Assembly (NCBI GenBank): GCA_002104895.1
Contig: MCFG01000518.1
Span: 1 to 25,000, forward strand
Source: Anaeromyces robustus
Lineage: Eukaryota > Neocallimastigomycota > Neocallimastigomycetes > Neocallimastigales > Neocallimastigaceae
Length of the DNA: 25,000 bases
Direction: 5' to 3'
Both the position numbers and the translations under genes were made by a program. Under the pieces are notes generated by a model. That model was not told where the DNA came from and ran no database searches. It saw only the letters and a list, made by a program, of their open reading frames with translations. The first letter of the stretch is position 1; every line of letters begins with the position of its first letter. Shown piece after piece: positions 10,334-22,893 of the stretch.

Positions 10334-11407
10334 TAATCTTGAATCTTTCAATAAAATAATGAATATGGTATATTAATTATAAAATATAAATAGATAAATA
10401 ATTAATAAATTAATAAAAATATAAAGTAAAGAACAATTTCAGATTATTTACTTACAGTTAATTGATAAAAAAGTAAAATAAAAAATAAAATAAAAATTTA
10501 TAAAGATTTTCTTTTTCTTTTTTATATCATATAAATAACATTTTATATATATAATATATCATATATATTATATATATATTATATTATCTCAATATATAAT
10601 CTGGTATTATATTTTTTTTCTTTTGATATTTTTTTAATATATTATTATTACAAAATTTATATTTTTTTATCAATTTTATTAACTTCTTTTTTTTTTTTAT
10701 ATATATATTTATTTTAATAATTTCAATAATTTTATATAATAATAATAAGAAATATATATATATATTATACATAAAAGTTTAAAGAATTATTTATATTTTA
10801 ATTTATATATTTTTGTATTTTATAAAAATTATGAAAAGTATAATATATGAAAGAGAATTAAGACAAAAGACAAAGTAGTAAAATAGTGGTAATGTATATC
10901 ATTTTATTAATGTTAATGTATAGTTAAAAAAAAAAAAAAAAAAACTATAAAATTTCGAATTTGGAGATGAATTAAATTATTAAAACACATTTTAATAAAA
11001 TTTATAACATTTTGATGGAAAATGAATTTCGAAATTAAGATGGGAAAGGTGTATATTAGAAAATTTTTAAAGAAGAGAATTTTATATATTAAATGTGAAC
11101 AAATATATATTAATATTAATATATTATGAAGTCAAAAAGAATAGAATTTTTTTACTATTTATAATTTTATTATCATTATTATTTAACTATAATAAATAAA
11201 CATTAATGAGAATAATGAATATTGCTTATACATCAATAGTTTAAATTAAACGTCGAATGGAAATAAATATATATGTAAAATATTAAAATTTATATATATA
11301 TCATTATAATTAATTTACTTTATATATATATCTTTATCTTTAAATTTCATTATTATTTAATTTCATAAAATAGTTTATATATATACATAGAAATTTAAAC
11401 CAACAAA

Positions 11408-13022
11408 ATGGAAAGTTCAAAAATAAAAAAGCATCAATCAAGTAGACAATTGGATAAGGCACGAAATGTTGTGGTATATATAAAAAATCCTTTAATGTAT
11501 TCGCGTTCCGAATATGAAAGATGGATATTAAATCATATGTTTACTTCAATAAATATAGAAGATTTGAAAGTAATATAATGTTAAATTTTATTTAATAATA
11601 TTATTATATATATTTATATTTATATTTATATAATACATTATATGAAATGATATAACAACAATATTATAATAAATAGATTTCTCTTTAATTTATTAAAATA
11701 TTATTTTTATTATATAAATTTTATTATATATTATTTATAAATATTTTATATTGTTATAATATTTGATATTTGAAATTTGAAATATATATTATTTCGTTTT
11801 TTTTTTTTAACTATTTTGTAAATAATTCAGAATGAGAATAATAATTTAATAGAAATTTTAGAAATAACTTCTGATCCTCAATTTTCTTGGACAACTTTTC
11901 ATTCTAATTTAATGAATGCTCAACAACAAAAATTAAAAAAATCTTCAATAGATAGTAGTGGTAATAAATTAGCAACACCATCTTCAGCTCATGATCCTAA
12001 TTTTTTAAATTCACCTTTGAAGACACCAACATCTGTAATTTCTCATCAAAAAAAATCTGAATTTATACTTTTCCCACATACAAAAGTAATTTCAATTGCG
12101 CCAGAATATTCTTTTACATTTTTACTTAATTTTAGTTCCTCTATGTCAACTATTGATGCTTCAATTAATAAATCTTTAATTACTGAAGCTATTGAAATGT
12201 ATTTATAATATATAATTATATTATATTATATATATATATTTTATCTTTATAAATATTTTGAAAATAATAATTAAAAAAAAAAAAAAAAATGAATTTTTTT
12301 ATAAATATTTAGTATGTGTAGATGTTTGGATGGAATTGTACGGCCATTTTCTTTAGATTCATCTATTTATAATAAATCTTTTCTTGTAAGCAAAATAGAT
12401 ATATAAAATGAATAATTAACATTTAATTTAATTTATTAGATAATATATATATATATAATATATTATTTAGTTTTAAAATAATTAACTATTATTTTATTTG
12501 TTGTATTCTAATATTATATTAATTATGTATTTTTAATTATATATTTTATATTTATTATATTATTTTAAATATATATTTTTAATTATATATTTATTATAGT
12601 TTGAACCAAAAATTTATATAAATGTTATTGTAGAAGCTACTAATACTACAGTAATGGATAATACCTCAAGAAAAGACAATAATGGAAATATTAATAATAC
12701 ACGTTATAAAGTAATATTACAAGAAACACTCTTAAACCCATCAAATATTCAAATTATGATTGAAAAATTATATGATTTATTATTAAATTTTGAAATGGAA
12801 CTCCATCATACCCGTAATTATTTTGAAATTGATGATGATTTAAAAATGGAATCCATTCCAAATATTAAATACCATAGTCAAAATAAAGTTTTTTCCACGA
12901 ATTCCTTGGAATACGCACTTTTTTCCATTGCAGTCAGCTCTAATAAAGCTCATCAAGGATTAGTTCTTATTACTGGTAATTATAATTAAAATAACATTTT
13001 ATACTAATAATAATAATAATAA

Positions 13023-13117
<95 letters not shown>

Positions 13118-16100
13118 ATTATCATATAATATCTAATATTTATATAATTGTAATAAAATATTTTTTTTTTTTTATTTTTGTTTAAATGTATTATATATAT
13201 ATTATTCTTTTAACATATTTATATAAAATACATCTTTATCAAAAATATTATCAAATAATTATTCATTTTTATGTATATAAAATTAAATTATTAACAATAT
13301 TACCGATAATAATTAATATATGGAAAATTAATTTATATAAACAAAATAATGCTATTTGAATTAAACAAAAAAAAAAAAATTAAATAATTAACAATTGCAA
13401 ATAATATATATAACTAATATGTTGAAACTTAATTTATATAATCAAAATAATGTTATTTGAATTAAAAAAAAATTAAATAATTAACAATTGTCAATAATAT
13501 AACTAAAATATTGAAAATCAATTTATATAATCAAAATAATGTTATTTGAATTAAAAAAAAATTAAATTATTTTCTATTTAAAATAATGATCTTATTAAAT
13601 CTATAAAATAATAATTATAAATGATCAACATTTTTATTGGATTTATTTAATGATTTTTTTTTATTTATTTGAAATAATCAAAATTTCAATAAAACATTTC
13701 TTAAATAGATGGTGTAAATAGATATAGAAGTTCTTTATTAAAGGATTCTTGTAGAAAATTAGTAAAAGACAACGTATTGGTGACTATTATTCAAGTTGGT
13801 TCAGGTAATGGATATATACCAAATTCAAATTTTGGATATGTCGTGGATAATGAACAATTAAGATTTATTGCATTAGCTACTTCTGGTAAATTTCTTTATT
13901 CTAATGATTGTCCGTTATTAGATGAATATGATGAAAAGGAATCTTCTTTATCACCAAATTTTTATCATCATACATTGATGTTAAGAGAACGTTCTTTCAC
14001 AAAATTAAATTCTGATAATCGTTATCATTCTATATATGATGGTAATGATCGTATGGTTGATATACCCAGACCTCGTCTTATTAAAATATCAAAAATGTCT
14101 ATCATTCATGATTTCAGTTCACAAGATTCTAGATTTCCTTGGGATATTAATAGTCAACCACCGATATCTAGTGAAATTCTATGTGGATATAAAGAATATA
14201 CTTTAAATGTAGAATTAGACCATATTTTAGCTACTCGTTTAAGAGAAGGATTTTGTATTCATGGTGTTATTCTTCATTCCTCAAGTAAAAGTGGTCGTAC
14301 AGATAAAATTGAAATTGTTATGAATTTACATCTTTTTTCAAATGTTACTATTCAATACTCTTTAAGAGCTCCATGGCGTTTACATAATTCTAGTATGTAT
14401 TACACAAGTTTAATGTCATTAGCTCAGAAATCAAATAATAATAATAATAGTATGAATAGTAATAATGGAAATGGAAATAATAGTAATTATTCTAATTCAG
14501 CTGCAACATCTACAACAGTTGGTTCCAATTCTTCAGGTGGTACAAGTAGTTCTCCACAATTTTCACAAATTCCTATGTCTAAGCATTATAAAATTGAAGT
14601 TAGTTTAAATATATTGGCACATCATACATTTGCGCTTTTCTTTATTAATCATTTTGAATCTAGAGGTTCTTTTATTAATCCTAATCATGAAAATTTAGTT
14701 AGTCTTCATTCTATCTTGGAATCTATTTGGGAAACTGATGAAAATCTAAAATTAGTTGCATCTTTTAATGTTAAACATTCATTACTTGCTACCTCTCAAC
14801 AAAATTTATTACCTATGTCAAATAATAATTCCAATGGTCGTCCTCCATCTTCTAGTGATAGTAGTAATTCAAAGACGGCAATGCTTAGTCATAGTATCGA
14901 TTTAAATGATGATCAACATGTTAGTTTTTGGCAATATATTAATCAAATTGTTTTAAATAAATCTACTCGTAGTTTGGTAGATGAAGCTCGTATTGAATTA
15001 ATTCTTTGTCCTAATTATTCTAATTTTACAACTATACTTCAAAATGGAACCTATTCAGATGGTAGTCGTAACAAACGTGGTATTGCTTTAACTCTTATTT
15101 CTCGTTATTTTAATGAATGGGCATCTTTTGTTGTACCAAAGAATACTTTTATTAAATTTATACCATCATCAAAATCTTCTAATACTACTACAACATCGAC
15201 TAATCATAATGGTAATTCTAATAAGGTTGATGAATCAGGAAAATCTAATAATGACCAAAGTTCAAATGTATATAATTCTGTTAATTCTTTATCAAAAGAT
15301 ATGAAAAATGAAGGATCCAATCCATCAATTAAATCTACTTCAAGGAAAAATAGTCGTAATCAATTATCTGTAAATATTAGTACATCCAATACTGGTACTA
15401 ATAGTTCCACTAATGGAATAAATCAAGATTTATCATCACCTGTTTCAGCTAACCCAGTAACAAATGGAATGTCAACCACAACAATACAAAAACCTACAGG
15501 TTTTTGTATGGCTCGTATTATATTAGAAGCAGAAGGTATCATATCTCTTTGTCTTTTTTTCTTTAATGTATCTGTTGAAGATCGTGAAACTATTATTGAA
15601 AATATGCGAAAAGAGATTTCATCATTAGAACATATTGCTAGAAATGGTTTAGATAATAAAATTAGACCCATATTTGTATGTAAAAAGAATCTTTCTCGTA
15701 TATTGGTTCGCTATAAAAATACTGGTTTATATTCAGGTACTAGTCGTACACTTTCAAATCGTTCTCTTCGTAAGTTTATTCATGAAATGAATATTACGAC
15801 ACCTTTCCATTCCTATCCAATTCTACTTTATTATATGAGACATAATCGTTGGATTTATCTTTCAGATGTTTCTGTAAAATCTCTTAGTATGAAAACTCAT
15901 ATGCATGAATTAGCTTATTATTTATTATATCAAAGTCGTTTAGAGGATGGATTTATGCTTGTATCCGAATCAAATGATTTCTTAATTTTAGCTCGTGAAT
16001 ATAACTTGGCAGAATTAGAAGATTTAATTAATCCTTCTTCTTCAGCATCATCATCATCATCATCAACTACAATAATTAATAATTCCAATTCAACATCAGA

Positions 16101-19100
16101 TAAGGAAAATGAAAAAGATAAAATGGAAATGGAAGAAAATCAAAATCAAAATCAAAATAAAGATGAAAATAAAGAAGAAAATAAAGATGAAAGTAAAAAT
16201 GCAAATGCAAATGAAAATGAAAATGAAAAGGAAAAAGAAAAAGAAAAAGAAAATATTCATGAAAACAAGGATGAAGATAAAAAAGAAAATAAGGTTGAAG
16301 ATGAAAAGAAAAAGGAAATTAAAAATGAAAATAATGATGAAAATAAAAATAAAGTTAATAATGATAATAAAAATGAAAAGCAAAAGAATAGTAATTCAAG
16401 AAAAGCTTCTTCTACTATTCCATTTATTAAATATGGTCCATCAAATAAAAAGAATTCATCTGTTTGTTCTGTTCAATATATCATTTTTAAAGATAATAGT
16501 AATATGTTAACTATTACAGAACTTTGGATGGAACCTATTTATACTAAAGAAATGAAAGATATTTATTCTATTATAAGTGATCGTATTCTTTTCAAAGATA
16601 GAAGATTAATTTCAAAAATTTATACTTTTGATAAAATTCATTATAATAGTCGGGCTTGGTTAGATGAAGAACCTGCTAAACTTGTTAATGATATTACTCA
16701 ATTGAATGTCGTTGCTGTACCTTCTATCTTTAGTATATCACCTGTTCTTATCACATCAAATTTTGTAGTTTCACTTTATAATGTACCTGTTATTATAAAA
16801 AATGTAGTAAATAATACTGGTGATGATATAAGTACTGCTAGTGATGAAAAATTAGAAAGTGATAATGCTTTAGATCTTTTATTAAATCCATCAGCCAGTA
16901 AGATTTCTTTGAATAATGAAAATAACAATAATAATGGAAATAATGGAAATGAAACTGATTTAAATCAAACAACAGCAACAACAACAACAACAACAACTCA
17001 ATCTAATGTGAAGGAAGTACCTTTAAGTGCTCTTTCTAATGATTTGGGTATTATGTTAAATCCAATACTTCAAATGGAGGATGATAATGGCTCAATTGCT
17101 TCATCCAATAAATGCTTCTCAGAATTACCTTTACTTTGTCCAGAAACACTTCTTGATAATCGTGAAAATTATTGTATATATCGTAAGAGTTGTTATATTC
17201 TTCATTATTTCTTTGAACGTGAATTGATGCAAGTATCAAATTCAAAGATTATTTTAGATGGAAGTAATCATTTTGATGATTTAGATGTTCTTCAATATAT
17301 TATCGAATTTCTTCGTAGTAAAAAGGAAAATCATGAATATGATAAAGATGATAGTACGATTTTAATGAAGAAACTTAAATATAATAGTTGTTTTGTTCGT
17401 TATCGTGATACAAATTCCTTCTCTTTAGCATTTCTTCCAGAATATCCTAATCCTCAAGAAAATGTTCCAGAACCTCTATATCAATATTTCGCTTTGGCAG
17501 TTTTTGAATGTCAACGTCAACAACCTTCTAATCCTATTTTAGATAATAAAGGCGCTGGTGGTAGTACTAATAATTTACTTAGATCCCCAGAGAAATCTGA
17601 ACAAGAAAAAATGAAACATTTACCTGTAATAAAATTAATAGTAGAAGATGAAGAGAGTACAGTTTTAGATACTGATATTTCTTCTCGTTCAGAAATAGAG
17701 ATTCATAAAACAGAAGAAAAAGGTTCTAATTTAGCTGTTGCTCAAATATCAGAAGCGGAACCAGATTATGAAATAGATTTATTAAGAAGACATAATAAAA
17801 AGATAAAGGATGGTCAAATGATTCTTTATGGTTATGGTAATCATCAAAATCCCAATACTAATTCATTACCAATTTCTGGTCCAACTTTAAACTTTACCAA
17901 TGATATTCAAAAAGCTTATTCTCATGCTTTTATTAAAAGTATTTATGCTGGATTAATTCAAGGAAATTCAATTAATGTTGAAGATTTCGAAATGGTTTTA
18001 CAACATTGTGGAGAGTCTGCCATTGATATTGATATTACTTCCTATTTAGATGTGAGAACTCTTTGTCGTTCCTGGAATAATGATACAGATAATGAATTTA
18101 AAGATGTAACTCAGAAATTTGCAGCTGTATTAAATCATCACTTTAAACTTATTTCTACAGAAGAAATTTATGGTAAAAATATATATTTCTTTAGACCTGT
18201 TTTTGATACTCGTAATCATCTTTATACTAATCAAAATGATAAGAATTTACAAGAAATGCTTATCTTAGAAAAATCTCTTGAATATTCAGAAAGTCCACTC
18301 TTTATACGTTTAGAAGTTTGTTATCAACGTCAAGGTTATAAAACTATTAGTTTACCAGTATTTGATATTCCTTCTTCTTATGAGTTCTTCTTTGATGGTG
18401 ACACAGAAAATTATGCTCATCTTATTCCAAATATTTCTACATTTGATTTTGGTAATAATGGTGTTGGTATTGATAATGGATATAAAGCAACGCTTCGTAT
18501 TGTATGTATGACATTAAAAGTTCTTAATAGTACTATTGAGGATGGTAATGGTAATAATAATAATAATAATGGAGTTAACGATGGTAAACGATTTTATGAA
18601 GAACCTGCTTTTAATGAATTACCAGAAGTTTCTTTGGATAAACAAGAAGCACTTCTTGAAACTAAAAATAGAATTGAATGGTTATTAAAGGAGGAAGTTA
18701 TGCATGGATTACTTCAATTTAAACCTATTACAGAATCAATTCTTAGATATGTGGAAACTCAACTTCGTACTAAAAATCCATTTGTAGAAGTTCCAACTCA
18801 TACTGCTATGCCATTAGCTTTTGTATCTCCTCAACTTGGTCAAATACTTTTCTTACAAGAATTTATGAAAGCTAATAAATTCACATATCCTTATGTTATT
18901 AAAAATCTTGGTGGATTTTTCTATATTACAGAAGATACTAAAAAACGTAATAAAGAAAAACCTAGTGGTAGTGAACCTAAAGATATTGAAAGATCAAGAA
19001 CTACTGATCAAGAAGTAATGACATATGAGTTAAGTCATAGTTTAGGTATAAGTATTGGTGAAAGTGATAGTGATAGTGATAGTGATAGTGAAAGTGAAAG

Positions 19101-22100
19101 TGATAATGATAATCATAGTAGTGATTATGAAAATAGAAATGGTGAAGAAAGTTTTGATTCATCTTTGGAAAATAAATCATCATCAAAACTTCGTTTTTGG
19201 TTAATTGTTACTTTACGTCAATCTTCTGTTCAACTTTATTACTATTCAAAAACAGTTCTTGGTATGGAAAGAGCTTCTATTATGCGTTGTATACGTAAAG
19301 CTATTCAAGATGTTTGTGAACGTGTTAATCGTTTAATTTTATTAAGAATGCTTCGTGATAAACATCGTGCCAGGTAAAATTAAAAAAAAAGAAAAAAAAA
19401 AAATTTTTTTTTTTCTCAATTAGATATATATATATTTTATTATATTATATTAATATTATATTAATATTATACTCCATATTATTTTATTTTATAAACATAA
19501 TTTAATCATTTAACTTAAACAATATATATATATATTTTATAATTAACTTAATTATTAAAATTATATTATTTATTTAGTAAATATCTTATTGTTCCAGGTA
19601 AAGAAGATGAAGGATCAGATTATGAACAAATGTCAGATGAAGAAATTGATGGTTATGAACATAATGTTGTATCAGATGAAGAAGTAACAAGTGGTACAGG
19701 CGATTTGTTAAATGCTCTTTCAATAAAAATGGATGAAAATAGAACATTTTCATATGGTCAATTTGCTTGTCCATTAATGTTTACTAAACAATTTCCATTA
19801 TATTGGCGTTTTCGTGTTAATCAAGCTTTAAAATATCTTTCTAGAGCTTTACAACCTCTTGCTATTGAAAATAGGAAAAATATGTATTTCTATTCAAAAA
19901 ATAAAGATGATCCAATCTTTTATATGAAACTTTCTGAAACCAATGTTGATTTTGAAAGTGGTTTAGAAGATAATACTCGTTCTATGTCACCTGATTCTAA
20001 TCAACTTGATAGAACAAATTCTTCTTCAGGTTTTCGTAAAAATTCATCTCGCAATACAGAACATTCTTTAATACTAGAAGTATATGGTGTAGATACCCCA
20101 GGTAAAGATATTACCGATGAATTTTGTGCTATGATTGAAGGAAAATTGAATCTTTTTACATTATCTATTATGAGTTCTACTCTATTAAGAAATGTTCGTC
20201 TTACTTCTCAAGATATTGATTTTATTCTTCCTAAAAATAGTGGACCATTAAAAAGAATTGTTTACCGTTTACCAGCTGGATTAAAATATCGTCATATTTA
20301 TATTAATTATTTAAAACAAAATATGCTTCTTTATCTTTTAGTAATGAATGGTTGTGATGTCGTTAATGCACTTCAATGTTATTATAATTCAAGTTATTCT
20401 TGTTCTTATATTAAACATAATAATAATAACAATAACAACAACAATAATAACAACAATAATAATAATAACAATAATAATGATAATAATAACAACTCAACTA
20501 GTCAACCAACAACGCCAAGTGCTGGTACAGAAGAACAACAACAATTTGGTGATATTTCTTTCCTTTATAATTATTTCCAGAATTTCAAGGGACCAACACC
20601 ACTGGAATCTGCTGTAGGTAGTGGTATTGCATGTATTTGCTTATCTTTCTTTGATCGTGAAGGTAATGTTATTAGTCGTCAAACAGATGTTGATGAAACT
20701 GTACATGAAGATATAGATTTAAATGATACTATTCATATAATTGAAGATATAAATGATACTGAAAGTTTGGGATCAACTAATGTAATTGTTGAAATTTGGG
20801 TTCAAGGTTCTCTTAATGCTGATGCTTTAATTGAAAGAATACAACAAAGTTTAGAAGAAACTCTTTCTGATTATATAATTGAAATTGGTATTTCTAATCT
20901 TAAGGATGCTTATCCTCATACCCCTGTACCTGAAATATCTTCTAATAAACATTATGATGACACTCCTACAACAAATGCATTATCTTCATTAACATCAACA
21001 ACAATTAATAATAGTAATAGTAACAATATTGGTATGGGTGAAACCATCAAGTTAACTGAGAATGAAATTAAAAAGTTCAATACCTTCTTTTCTTCATGTC
21101 GTAATGTTCTTTCTACTGCTTCTACTAATAACCATCCAGTAATTTGTGAACTTTCTTCTAATATTCAATTATTACCTTGGATGATGGAAAATTTAGTATT
21201 AGAAATTAAAGAAGCTTTATCTGATTATCAAAGCATCATGTCTCAAATTATTCTTCATCCAGGACCTAATGTAGAAACTTTAAGTGAAAAATCACCTTTA
21301 CGTCAGTATGATTCAAGTCTAGATAATTCAGATATTTCTTCTTACCTCTTTATCCTCAGTAATGGTATTAATACAAAAAATAGAAATATGCATAATTCCT
21401 CTTTATTAGTAGAAAGAAAAAGTTCTACAGATTCCTTTAGAAGTCGTCACAGTTCGTCTGATATAAGTACAAATAATATGATTCAATCTTATAATCATTC
21501 CAAGAATCGTTATATGAGTTCTTATGCTAATAAATCTGTAGAAGATATCATGCTTTATCAATCTATAAGTGATAGTTTTAGAACTTGTCTTTTAGCAGTA
21601 TACATTGATGTTCATGGTGTTTCTCTTTATACTTATAATTGGAATCGTAGTTATTGTGAACAAATTTTCTCTTCTGTTTCACGTCTTCTTTCATGGCATA
21701 ATTTACGTAAACAACTATTAAATAATATTATATATCAAAAATTAGGATTTTTCCATCACCCAGTTGAATCTAAAGTAGTTATTATTAGTAAACCAAGACT
21801 TTTACGTAGTATGGGAACTTCACAAAAATATGCTCAATATTCAGATATTGAAAGTGTAGTAGAAAATTGTTCATGTCCTTTAGCTAAACTTGATGAAGGT
21901 AATGAAGTAAGTCAACGTCTTAATAATTTAATGAGTGATTATGGTAATATTAGGTTAAGTACCACTCTTAAATCAGTTTTAAAATATAATTTCATTAAAT
22001 CACAAGATATTCAAGAATTACAACCTGATTTAATTCAACGTTATGGTGTTGAATTTCTTGAATCCTATAATCGTCAAAAACGTAATAAACAAAAACAAGA

Positions 22101-22856
22101 AAGTTTACAAAAGGTTTATACTAAATGGGGTAAATTTCAAGATTCTCATAATGATAATGAATTTTCACCAGAATTAAATTTACGTTCTTCTCGTCTTATT
22201 CATAGTTGTCGTACTCCACTTTTATTTGCTTCACCTCATATTCGTGATTCTTTGGTTCTTTTAAGTAATGAAACATATCTTCGTACAGATACTGATAATG
22301 ATCCTGATGATCTTGTTAACCTTGATAAAAATTCTATTGTATGGTTTAAAGATTTAATGTTTAAAATTTTTAAAGAATATGTAGAATATTTAAAATATTT
22401 AGGTCTTCGTCTTGTTACTACTCGTCAAGATTTACAAAATTCACCTAAATTTACTATTTCTAAATCATTATCTGTTGATAGTTTTATGGTTTATCTTCAA
22501 AAAACTTTTTCAGAAGGTGTTTTAATTGTACAAGTAGGTATTCAAGGTATTTTTGTTTGTGTCGATTTATATACCATTCAAATTGGTCGTCATACCCATA
22601 AAAGTGAAAATCAATACTCTAATTCGACATGGCAAAATTATCAACTTTTTGCTCAAGAATGTGCCAAATTTAAAAATCTTGTTCATGTTAAATCTTGTAA
22701 GAAATTATTATCATCAAAATAAAAATATATATATATATAAATTTATTTAATTTTTTTTATTATTATTACATCAAATAGAATCAAATAGATAAATATAGAA
22801 CATTATTTTATAATATCATTTAATATATATAATTATTTATTATTTATTTTAATTAA

Positions 22857-22893
<37 letters not shown>

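Larger units (their letters stand above)
8489..11407. other. 2.9-kb gene-poor A/T region upstream of the SZT2-like gene
   Basis: No coding sequence could be supported on either strand; open frames here are Ile/Lys/Tyr/Asn low-complexity. The first 150 bp may be decayed remains of the pseudogene. It holds many poly(A) and poly(T) runs of 10-20, a (TATAA)n patch at about 9640-9720 and several small palindromes (8599-8616, 8982-8993, 10305-10333). The SZT2-like promoter must lie at the right end. The A/T-rich DNA at 11280-11400 has many TATATA strings, so no single TATA box can be chosen. Confidence 0.65.
12976..13708 (+). other. Intron 4 of the SZT2-like gene (phase 1), long and repeat-bearing
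   Basis: 733 nt, several times longer than its neighbours. Donor GTAATT follows ATTACTG; acceptor AAATAG precedes ATGGTGTAAAT. Splicing makes LVLITDGVNRYRSSLLKD, the ITDG strand of the A-like fold. It contains an (AAAT)n tract at 13015-13120 and a three-copy tandem repeat at 13282-13560. Confidence 0.9.

Noticed and set aside
10584-10772. Minus-strand Ile/Lys/Tyr-rich ORF in the gene desert
   Set aside because: Composition is what A/T-rich non-coding DNA gives; no motif, no coding-like codon use.
5423-11407. Mobile element termini
   Set aside because: No integrase, reverse transcriptase or transposase coding, and the inverted repeats are short and A/T-simple without paired ends or target duplications.
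11912-12989. Separate small genes at 11912-12208 and 12654-12989
   Set aside because: They are exons 2 and 4 of the SZT2-like gene; splice sites in phase connect them to the rest.
13282-13560. CRISPR-like array in intron 4
   Set aside because: Only three copies of a contiguous tandem unit, no unique spacers, and the setting is a eukaryotic intron.
16096-16383. Minus-strand Phe/Ile-rich ORF and a plus-strand Lys/Met-rich ORF at 16109-16510
   Set aside because: Both are other-frame readings of the A-rich charged tract inside the SZT2-like exon 5.
19001-19186. Minus-strand His/Tyr-rich ORF
   Set aside because: Antisense shadow of the Ser-Asp repeat in the SZT2-like exon 5.
19578-19597. Alternative intron 5 acceptor at TTCCAG (exon from 19598)
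   Set aside because: It would shift the frame by 20 nt and give AGG then TAA at once.
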